Of a stretch of DNA of 7,935 nucleotides, positions 1-4,781 are shown piece by piece (position 1 is the first letter of the stretch; each line of letters begins with the position of its first letter). The notes under the pieces are model-generated. The model ran no database searches and was not told the DNA's origin. It saw only the letters and a program-made list of their open reading frames with translations. The DNA comes from Syntrophorhabdaceae bacterium (GTDB lineage Bacteria > Desulfobacterota > Syntrophorhabdia > Syntrophorhabdales > Syntrophorhabdaceae): assembly GCA_026416315.1 (NCBI GenBank), contig JAOAFK010000004.1:1-7935 (forward strand), in the 5' to 3' direction. A program made the position numbers and the translations under genes.

Positions 1-1416
1 TTTGAGATAGACTGAATGTTTATCAGCAGTTGGCTTTTCAAGGGGTGGACTTGGCGGAGGTGGAATAAGGCGGAATTTAATTATATTTGACCAGCCGCCC
101 TCATAGCCATCCCTTGCAACAGAACATACCCTGAAATAATAGTCACCGTAGTCTAAATTTCCTGTGTTAAATGAGGTACTAATGTGTTCCTTAACCTCTA
201 CAACGATATTTCTAAATTCCACATCTTTTGCAATCTGAATATGGTATTTCACTGCATCCTTTACAGAAAGCCATTTAAAATCAGTAGATTTTCCTATAAT
301 TTCTATATCCTCATCCTTAATCTGAATGAAAGGCGGAAGGGGATTGGCCCTGTATTTTATAGAAACTGGGCTCGATTTATGACCTTCAAGGCCAAGGGCA
401 TCTATAGCATATGAGATAAGGTAATATGAACCGTCTTCAAGGCCTATTATTGAAAAAGGCTCTTCTGGTTTTATGATGGCTTCCTGAATGATATCCTTTC
501 CTTCTTCATCTCTTGTCAGTGTCGCCCTTATAGATTTCGTCCCTTCTGGAGATTTAAATTTAAAAACAAGAGGGATATCTTTATATATGGATTTTATGTC
601 TAAAAGAACAGGTGGCTCAAGAAGTCTCACGGGACTTATAGGGGGGGTATCCTTTTTTATGACCGTTCCTTCACCGCCCTTAACCTCTACACCTTTGCCT
701 AATGCAATTACCATAATTTTTCCATCAAGAACCTCTGCACGGGTGCTCAAAAATTCATCAACGGATATCCTGAAATCTGTACCTCTTACTGATGCTGTGG
801 CCGAAGGAGTTGTGATTTCATATCTTGATTCAGTGCCTGTTGCCTTTTTTATATTGCTTATGGCCTTACCAGATTTTAGATTGACCCTGTTAATTATGGC
901 AAAAATACCTTTTTTCTCAGAGGTATTTACAGTAAGAAGGGTATCCGGTCTCATAAAAAGTACACTTTTATCTTCAAAGGTGATCTCAAGGGTACTATGG
1001 GCTTCTGTTTTTATTGTATCGCCTTGTTTTATTGAATCCCCGTGTTTTAACTTAATCCATTCACCGGCAGTTGCTCTCTGGAGTATTACCTCACCTTTTA
1101 TGAATGTGACCGTGCCGTCCATAGGAGAGCCCTTAAGGAGCCTGACGGGAATTAGAAGTCTCTGGTCAGGCTGAATAATATATGGGTCTTTAAGCCTGTT
1201 TATCTTTGCCACCTCACGCCAGCTTTTAGGGTTTTCCAGAATCCTCTCGCCTATCTTTATAAGACAATCCTTCTTCACCACTGTATATTCAATTGTAGGG
1301 TCTTCTGAAGCAAATATTACAGGCGAACTTATAAATAAAATGATAAAGAATAATATAGATATATTGAAGGCTATCTTAAATACAAAACTGAGAAGGCTTT
1401 TTTTTATCTGAAACAT
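1..1416 (-). CDS. Exported LysM-FecR-Ig/FN3-like protein, 3' end missing
   Basis: An uninterrupted minus-strand frame of 472 codons starts at the ATG at 1416-1414 and runs off the left edge. An AGAGAGG ribosome site lies 6 nt upstream of the start. Residues 1-36 look like a Sec signal peptide: Lys5, Lys6 and Lys14, a long hydrophobic core, and likely cleavage after VIFA. Residues 43-91 resemble a LysM peptidoglycan-binding domain (YTVVKKDCLIKIGERIL through QPDQRLLIPVR). Residues 101-235 resemble a FecR domain with the signature TPSATASVRGTDF at 203-215. Residues 262-355 and 356-450 look like two Ig/FN3-type beta domains (GLEDGSYYL; GDYYFRV, GGWSN), followed by a proline-rich linker at 451-462. 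It is probably periplasmic and cell-wall associated. FecR domains of this kind are not necessarily iron regulators. No sigma-factor or TonB-receptor gene is visible beside it. From memory, LysM/FecR proteins often sit next to CHASE2-domain cyclases or kinases, which could lie left of the window. The architecture is well supported; the role is unknown. Confidence 0.88.
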   Translation of the reverse strand, partial: MFQIKKSLLSFVFKIAFNISILFFIILFISSPVIFASEDPTIEYTVVKKDCLIKIGERILENPKSWREVAKINRLKDPYIIQPDQRLLIPVRLLKGSPMDGTVTFIKGEVILQRATAGEWIKLKHGDSIKQGDTIKTEAHSTLEITFEDKSVLFMRPDTLLTVNTSEKKGIFAIINRVNLKSGKAISNIKKATGTESRYEITTPSATASVRGTDFRISVDEFLSTRAEVLDGKIMVIALGKGVEVKGGEGTVIKKDTPPISPVRLLEPPVLLDIKSIYKDIPLVFKFKSPEGTKSIRATLTRDEEGKDIIQEAIIKPEEPFSIIGLEDGSYYLISYAIDALGLEGHKSSPVSIKYRANPLPPFIQIKDEDIEIIGKSTDFKWLSVKDAVKYHIQIAKDVEFRNIVVEVKEHISTSFNTGNLDYGDYYFRVCSVARDGYEGGWSNIIKFRLIPPPPSPPLEKPTADKHSVYLK

Positions 1417-1422
1417 GTTTTA

Positions 1423-1429
1423 CCTCTCT
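1423..1429 (-). promoter_or_regulatory. Ribosome binding site of the LysM/FecR gene
   Basis: AGAGAGG on the minus strand ends 6 nt before the ATG. It is a good Shine-Dalgarno match and fixes the start of a gene whose stop lies outside the window. Confidence 0.7.
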
Positions 1430-1451
1430 TTCATTTCATAAGGCATACGCC

Positions 1452-1486
1452 CTTAAAAGAATCTTAAATTTATGCGATTTTTTAAG
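1452..1486. repeat. Imperfect inverted repeat in divergent promoter region
   Basis: CTTAAAAGAATC at 1452-1463 pairs with GATTTTTTAAG at 1476-1486, with one unpaired base and a 12-base spacer. It lies in the leader of the LysM/FecR gene, about 36-70 bp upstream of its start. It could be a protein-binding dyad or a weak AU-rich hairpin. The arms are AT-only apart from the end bases and one G, so chance is possible. Confidence 0.35.
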
Positions 1487-1573
1487 CCCACAATAACTTT
1501 TATCATAATAAATAAAAATATCAAAGGATATTTTCTTTCTTTTATTTTGTCCTTTTCTTTGATTTTGTTTTTC

Positions 1574-1581
1574 TATAAAAT
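1574..1581 (+). promoter_or_regulatory. Possible -10 box of the operon (TATAAAAT)
   Basis: TATAAAAT lies just before the ATG at 1591. Used as a -10 element, it would start transcription only about 5 nt before the ATG and give a nearly leaderless mRNA, which would fit the missing ribosome site. There is no convincing -35 at 16-18 bp upstream (TTGTCC at 1547-1552 is 21 bp away), so this is a weak call in an AT-rich region. Confidence 0.25.
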
Positions 1582-1590
1582 TAAATCTTA

Positions 1591-2148
1591 ATGGATAAAA
1601 AAGAAAAAAATAGAGGGCTGTTTTCTCTTTTAATTATACTTCAAGTGTTTTTTTTAATTTTACAGAACAATCCATCTAATGCTGATGAGCCCTGGGGTAT
1701 ACAGATAGAAAGAGAAGATGGCACAGATGGATTGAGACGATGTAAAATCTGCGGTAGAATTTTGAATATAGGGCACATTCATATGGATGCTGAAGGTATA
1801 GTAAAAAATCATCTAAAAAACAATCTTACGGATATGAATATACCCTTTATAGAAAATAAAGGCACAGGAAGATATATTCACATCCTCTTATATAGATTCA
1901 TAGAGAGAAAGGGTGGAAATCTTGCTGTGGATAGACCTGCAAGTGTGGGTTTTCATATCCACCTTTTTGATAAGGATAACATACTCAAAAGGGTTTATGT
2001 ATTTGAAGAAACCCAACAGGCATTGAGCGAAAATGTATTAAGCATAGGTAAATTTTTAAGGAGAAGGGCAAGATGGATAACAGCATCTGAACTCGCAGAA
2101 GAGGGTATTTACAATGGCCTATTGATACTCCAGGAGGAATTAAAGTGA
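1591..2148 (+). CDS. Exported protein of unknown function with CxxC and HxH motifs
   Basis: This gene encodes 185 aa. Residues 1-31 look like a signal peptide: charged MDKKEKNR, hydrophobic 10-24, likely cleavage after SNA31. There is no lipobox cysteine, so it is probably soluble in the periplasm. Residues 51-64 carry C51-x2-C54 followed by H62-x-H64, a possible metal or redox site; it is not CxxCH, so not a typical haem c site. The C-terminal half has an alternating beta pattern (RYIHILLYRF, SVGFHIHLFD), then FEETQQALSEN and a basic segment FLRRRARWITASELAEEG at 155-172. I recall similar C-terminal segments in uncharacterised exported proteins or lipoproteins of Deltaproteobacteria, but I cannot name the family. 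An in-frame stop at 1582-1584 makes the ATG at 1591 the only reasonable start; no ribosome site precedes it. The stop overlaps the hisA start (GTGA), so it is the first gene of the operon and translationally coupled to hisA. Confidence 0.8.
   Translation: MDKKEKNRGLFSLLIILQVFFLILQNNPSNADEPWGIQIEREDGTDGLRRCKICGRILNIGHIHMDAEGIVKNHLKNNLTDMNIPFIENKGTGRYIHILLYRFIERKGGNLAVDRPASVGFHIHLFDKDNILKRVYVFEETQQALSENVLSIGKFLRRRARWITASELAEEGIYNGLLILQEELK
2132..2137 (+). promoter_or_regulatory. Strong ribosome binding site of hisA
   Basis: A consensus AGGAGG lies 7 nt before the GTG at 2145, inside the end of the upstream gene. It decides the GTG start over the internal ATG codons at 2163 and 2172, which would lose the catalytic Asp8 region. 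Confidence 0.85.
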
Positions 2149-2852
2149 AGGCTCTGTTTGCCATGGATCTCATGGGTGGAAAAACAGTCAGGTTAAAAAA
2201 GGGCAATTTTTCTGAGGTTACTATCTATAGTGACAATCCTGTGGAAAAAATAAGGGAGATGGTCGAAAGAGGCGCGAAAGATTTCCACATAATAGACCTT
2301 GATGGTGCAAGAGAGGGTATCCCTATTCATCTTGAGCTTATAAAAAAAATTAGGGGTGAGATTCATGGTTATATGGAGGTAGGTGGAGGCATAAGGACAG
2401 AGGATACTATAAAATTATACGAAGAGGTCAATATTGATGGGATTATTGTGGGTACAAGGCCTCTGCAGGATAGAGAATTTTTAAAAAGCCTTTCCTCATA
2501 TAAAAATATCATTTTAGGGCTTGATATGTATGATGGAAAACCCATGATAAAGGGTTGGAAGGAAGCTGTGGATATAGATCTAAAAGAGATTATTGATGAA
2601 TCAGAAAAAGTGGGTATAAAGGCCCTTCTCTGCACAGCCATTGCAAAAGACGGCATGCTGACAGGCCCTGATTTTGAAGGCCTGGAAAGGATTCTAAAAA
2701 TAACAAGAATACCAGTGATTGCAAGTGGCGGTGTAACAACCATAGATGATATAAAGATATTAAAATCAATGGGTGTGTGGGCAACAATCATTGGCAAAGC
2801 ATTCTACGAAGGACTTATAAAAATAGAAGATGTTATGGCGCTGATTGAATAG
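2145..2852 (+). CDS. hisA: HisA, ProFAR isomerase
   Basis: HisA is a cytosolic (beta-alpha)8-barrel enzyme of histidine biosynthesis. It isomerises ProFAR, the aminoaldose product of HisI, to the aminoketose PRFAR used by HisFH. The 235-aa length is usual for the family. Visible landmarks are the catalytic Asp8 in FAMDLMGG, HIIDLDGAREG at 48-58, the phosphate-binding VGGGIRTEDT at 79-88, VGT at 102-104, catalytic Asp127 in GLDMYDGK, T164 and AKDG at 167-170, and the second phosphate site IASGGV at 192-197. Paired half-barrel phosphate loops are typical of HisA and HisF; FAMDL with Asp127 and the GW at 137-138 favour HisA. The stretch often read TDIA(R/K)DG is TAIAKDG here, so residue 165 is Ala. 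The start is GTG, overlapping the upstream stop by 4 nt, with a strong AGGAGG. No hisH, hisF or hisE is in the window. Confidence 0.95.
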   Translation: MKALFAMDLMGGKTVRLKKGNFSEVTIYSDNPVEKIREMVERGAKDFHIIDLDGAREGIPIHLELIKKIRGEIHGYMEVGGGIRTEDTIKLYEEVNIDGIIVGTRPLQDREFLKSLSSYKNIILGLDMYDGKPMIKGWKEAVDIDLKEIIDESEKVGIKALLCTAIAKDGMLTGPDFEGLERILKITRIPVIASGGVTTIDDIKILKSMGVWATIIGKAFYEGLIKIEDVMALIE

Positions 2853-2913
2853 ATGTGTGAAAACATTAAACAGCATCTTTAAAAAATATGACATTTTTAC
2901 CGGGGTGTAAATT
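2853..2913 (+). other. 61-nt gap between hisA and hisI
   Basis: This is the only non-coding spacer inside the plus-strand gene string. It contains a weak A/T-only palindrome (AAAAAT-ATGAC-ATTTTT, about 2882-2898) and ends with GGGGTG near the hisI start, a mediocre ribosome site. I see no convincing promoter or GC-rich terminator, so read-through into hisI is the simplest reading. Confidence 0.5.
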
Positions 2914-3303
2914 ATGGAGATAACGGATGGCATCAAATGGAATGAAAAAGGGCTTATCCCTGTTATTGTTCAGGATTTTGATTCTAAAGACATACTGATG
3001 CTTGCATATATGAATAAAGAGGCTTTAGACCTATCTTTAAAGACCGGGGTGGCACACTATTTTTCCCGATCAAGGAATAAATTATGGATTAAAGGCGAAA
3101 CATCAGGTCATACACAGAGAATAAAATCCATATCCATTGACTGCGATAATGATGCTGTTCTCATTCAGGTGGAACAAAAGGTTGCTGCCTGTCATACAGG
3201 GTACTGGAGTTGTTTCTATAGAACATGGGATAATGGCTGGCAGGTAACGGGCAAAAAAATATTTGAAAGTGAAGATGTCTATAAAAAACAGCATAACGAA
3301 TAG
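2914..3303 (+). CDS. hisI: HisI, phosphoribosyl-AMP cyclohydrolase
   Basis: HisI hydrolytically opens the purine ring of phosphoribosyl-AMP to give ProFAR, the substrate of the neighbouring HisA. This 129-aa protein is the stand-alone form: the HisE (PRA-PH) domain found in fused HisIE proteins is absent. The family pattern is clear: VQDFDSKDILMLAYMN at 19-34, HYFSRSRNKLW at 48-58, KGETSGH at 60-66, DCDND at 76-80 and AACHTGYWSCF at 91-101. C77, C93 and C100 match the zinc ligands, with the family spacing of 16 and 7. The aspartates of DCDND are the expected Mg sites. The last 29 nt overlap pgpA if that gene starts at 3275. HisE must be encoded elsewhere. Confidence 0.96.
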   Translation: MEITDGIKWNEKGLIPVIVQDFDSKDILMLAYMNKEALDLSLKTGVAHYFSRSRNKLWIKGETSGHTQRIKSISIDCDNDAVLIQVEQKVAACHTGYWSCFYRTWDNGWQVTGKKIFESEDVYKKQHNE

Positions 3304-3748
3304 ATTCCTTCTATTTCTCGTAACATGTGGATTTATTGGTTATCTACCCTATATCCCCGGAACCTTCACATCGATCCTTGCCTGTTTGATACTCTATTTC
3401 TTTTCTTTTAGAACCCTTTTTGCATGGTTCATCTTTTTAATTTTTTTTGTGCCATTTTCTGTCATGTGTATAAATAAATTGAACTTTGAGGGCAAAGACC
3501 CACGCTATATTGTCATTGATGAATTTGCCGGCATGTTTATCACCATGGCGGGACACAAAACAGAAATAATAAATCTTTTAACAGGCTTTATACTTTTCAG
3601 ATTTTTTGATATAGTAAAGCCGTATCCAGTAAAATATGTGGAAAAGTATAAAAAAGGATATGGCATTATGGCAGATGATGTGGTTGCAGGTATCCTTGCC
3701 AATATATGTCTCTGTCTGTTTATCTACATCTGGGATGCATTTAAATGA
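3275..3748 (+). CDS. pgpA: PgpA, phosphatidylglycerophosphatase A
   Basis: PgpA is an inner-membrane lipid phosphatase that dephosphorylates phosphatidylglycerol phosphate to phosphatidylglycerol. From the ATG at 3275 the protein has 157 aa, a normal length. Family blocks are YLPYIPGTFTS at 23-33, GKDPRYIVIDEFAGM at 73-87, FRFFDIVKPYPV at 108-119 and GYGIMADDVVAG at 128-139. The conserved acidic residues of the last three blocks are expected to form the metal-dependent active site. Hydrophobic segments at about 11-24, 33-66, 97-114 and 136-153 fit a multi-pass membrane protein. The start is uncertain: a TTG at 3263 would add four residues, but the ATG has a slightly better upstream purine stretch (GAAAGTGAAG). 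Either choice overlaps the hisI 3' end (29 or 41 nt). The stop overlaps the pncC start as ATGA. Confidence 0.93.
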   Translation: MSIKNSITNRFLLFLVTCGFIGYLPYIPGTFTSILACLILYFFSFRTLFAWFIFLIFFVPFSVMCINKLNFEGKDPRYIVIDEFAGMFITMAGHKTEIINLLTGFILFRFFDIVKPYPVKYVEKYKKGYGIMADDVVAGILANICLCLFIYIWDAFK

Positions 3749-4224
3749 AACTTGAAAGAAAAGTCGGGATTCTCCTGAAGGAAAGGTCATTAACAATAGC
3801 TGTAGCAGAATCATGCACGGGCGGGCTCATTGCAAATAGACTCACAAACATAGCAGGGGCGTCAATTTATTTTATGGCAGGTTTTGTAACATACAGTAAT
3901 GAATCGAAATCCAAATTTTTACAAGTTCCCCATGAATTGATTATTGAAAAGGGTGCGGTGAGTTTTGAAGTGGCAAAAATGATGGCAGAAGGTGTCCGCA
4001 GTGTCACAGGGGTTGACATAGGGATATCTTCCACAGGGATAGCAGGCCCATCAGGAGGAACAAAAGAAAAACCCGTTGGAACTGTGTACATTGGTATTTC
4101 TGGAAAAAATGGGACATTTGTAAGAAAGCTCTCTTTAAACGGCACAAGGATAATGATAAAAAAACAGACATCTGATGAGGTACTCAAATTTATAATAGAA
4201 TACCTTGAGGGGAGAATACTATGA
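3745..4224 (+). CDS. pncC: PncC/CinA-C, nicotinamide-nucleotide amidase
   Basis: This 159-aa protein is the CinA C-terminal domain alone, without the N-terminal MoaB/MogA-like COG1058 domain. The family deamidates nicotinamide mononucleotide to nicotinic acid mononucleotide in cytosolic pyridine-nucleotide salvage. Characteristic blocks are VAESCTGG at 20-27 with the probable catalytic Ser23, VTYSNESK at 48-55 with Tyr50 and Lys55, GAVSFEVA at 70-77, SSTGIAGPSGGT at 95-106 and KPVGTVYIG at 109-117. The start ATG overlaps the pgpA stop (ATGA). No good Shine-Dalgarno precedes it, so it probably depends on coupling to pgpA translation. It may also be annotated cinA or damage-inducible protein CinA. 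Location near recA is common for cinA-type genes, but recA itself is separated from it here by thpR. Confidence 0.94.
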   Translation: MKLERKVGILLKERSLTIAVAESCTGGLIANRLTNIAGASIYFMAGFVTYSNESKSKFLQVPHELIIEKGAVSFEVAKMMAEGVRSVTGVDIGISSTGIAGPSGGTKEKPVGTVYIGISGKNGTFVRKLSLNGTRIMIKKQTSDEVLKFIIEYLEGRIL

Positions 4225-4781
4225 GGGCATTTATTGCCTTTGAGCTTCCTTCAGATATCAAATCATATCTTTCCACAATTATTAATACCATGTCATCAAA
4301 AATAAGAGATGTAAAATGGGTAAGCACAGATGGACTCCACATAACCATGAAATTTTTAGGAGAGATTGAGGAGGCTAAAATTGATATTATAAAAAATAGC
4401 CTGACGCACTTAGAAAATAGATATGCCCCTTTTAAGCTTATCCTATCTGAAATTGATGCCTTCCCGAATAAAAAAAGGCCGCGGGTGATTGTGGTGAATT
4501 TGAAAAATGGGGTTGACATTGTAAGAAACATATTTCAAGATATAGAAAATAATTTGGAAAACATTGGTTTTGAGAAAGAGACAAGGTCGTTCAAACCCCA
4601 TATAACACTCGGAAGAATGAGGACATCTATGCCGATACTTGAAAAGATGATACCCATTCTTGAAGAAAAAACCTTTATAGTAGAAGGGTTGACACTATTT
4701 AAAAGCACCCTCACAAATAAGGGTGCAATTTATGACCCTCTGTGGAAAATAAAACTTGGAGGCATAAAAAATGAAGGATGA
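4221..4781 (+). CDS. thpR: ThpR, RNA 2',3'-cyclic phosphodiesterase
   Basis: This 186-aa member of the 2H phosphoesterase family (formerly LigT) is expected to hydrolyse RNA 2',3'-cyclic phosphate ends to 2'-phosphates; its physiological substrate is usually unknown. The two diagnostic HxT motifs are present: H40-I-T42 in GLHITMKFLGE and H127-I-T129 in KPHITLGR. The N-terminus RAFIAFELP and the C-terminal LTLFKSTL...GAIYDPL are also typical. The ATG at 4221 overlaps the pncC stop (ATGA) and has a strong GAGGGGAG site at 4207-4214. The last 11 nt overlap recA, in a different frame. The 3' third also carries possible control sequences for recA: TTGACA at 4689-4694 and the repeats at 4705-4739. 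Confidence 0.94.
   Translation: MRAFIAFELPSDIKSYLSTIINTMSSKIRDVKWVSTDGLHITMKFLGEIEEAKIDIIKNSLTHLENRYAPFKLILSEIDAFPNKKRPRVIVVNLKNGVDIVRNIFQDIENNLENIGFEKETRSFKPHITLGRMRTSMPILEKMIPILEEKTFIVEGLTLFKSTLTNKGAIYDPLWKIKLGGIKNEG
4705..4739 (+). repeat. Alternating inverted repeats 31-66 nt upstream of recA
   Basis: GCACCCT at 4705-4711 is a perfect 7-bp complement of AGGGTGC at 4720-4726, with an 8-nt spacer. A third arm, ACCCT at 4735-4739, can instead pair with AGGGT at 4720-4724. The central arm therefore belongs to two mutually exclusive stems. All of this lies within thpR coding sequence (around codons 162-173), so codon constraint or chance may explain it. If functional, it could be an operator or a leader RNA switch for recA. 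Confidence 0.35.
4758..4762 (+). promoter_or_regulatory. Ribosome binding site of recA
   Basis: GGAGG lies 8 nt before the recA ATG at 4771, inside the end of thpR. It gives recA its own strong initiation signal despite the overlap. Confidence 0.8.

Larger units (their letters stand above)
1417..1590. other. Divergent intergenic region (174 bp), AT-rich
   Basis: This non-coding stretch separates the minus-strand LysM/FecR gene from the eight-gene plus-strand cluster, so it should carry promoters for both directions. I see no strong -35/-10 pair on either strand. It holds an imperfect inverted repeat at 1452-1486. It also holds a pyrimidine-rich tract at about 1531-1574, where only five purines occur in 44 bases on the plus strand. 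A TATAAAAT box lies 11-17 nt before the plus-strand start codon. No small gene or tRNA was recognised here. Confidence 0.7.

Noticed and set aside
488..1174. A 228-codon plus-strand open frame opposite the LysM/FecR gene
   Set aside because: It is a shadow of the minus-strand gene, whose frame gives coherent LysM, FecR and Ig-like domains. The plus frame shows no family motif and has a composition unlike the neighbouring genes.
1591..1690. The first operon gene as a lipoprotein
   Set aside because: There is no cysteine at the end of the hydrophobic segment; the first Cys is residue 51, well past the likely signal cleavage site.
1771..1790. CxxC motif of the unknown protein as a haem c site
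   Set aside because: The residue after the second Cys is Gly, not His. The motif is CKICG, so covalent haem attachment is not supported.
2369..2797. A 142-codon minus-strand frame inside hisA
   Set aside because: It is antisense to a complete, motif-rich hisA, with no ribosome site or recognisable domain.
2882..2898. AAAAAT-ATGAC-ATTTTT palindrome between hisA and hisI as a terminator
   Set aside because: The stem is only six A/T pairs with no GC content. The downstream gene continues the same pathway, so termination is unlikely.
3263..3274. TTG at 3263 as the pgpA start
   Set aside because: It is possible but adds only four residues, has no better ribosome site than the ATG at 3275, and increases the overlap with hisI.
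4513..4541. TTGACA at 4513-4518 with CAAGAT at 17 bp as an internal promoter in thpR
   Set aside because: The -10 match is only three of six, and the hexamer encodes part of VDI in a coding region. Other TTGACA copies in the operon (for example about 4014) look equally accidental.
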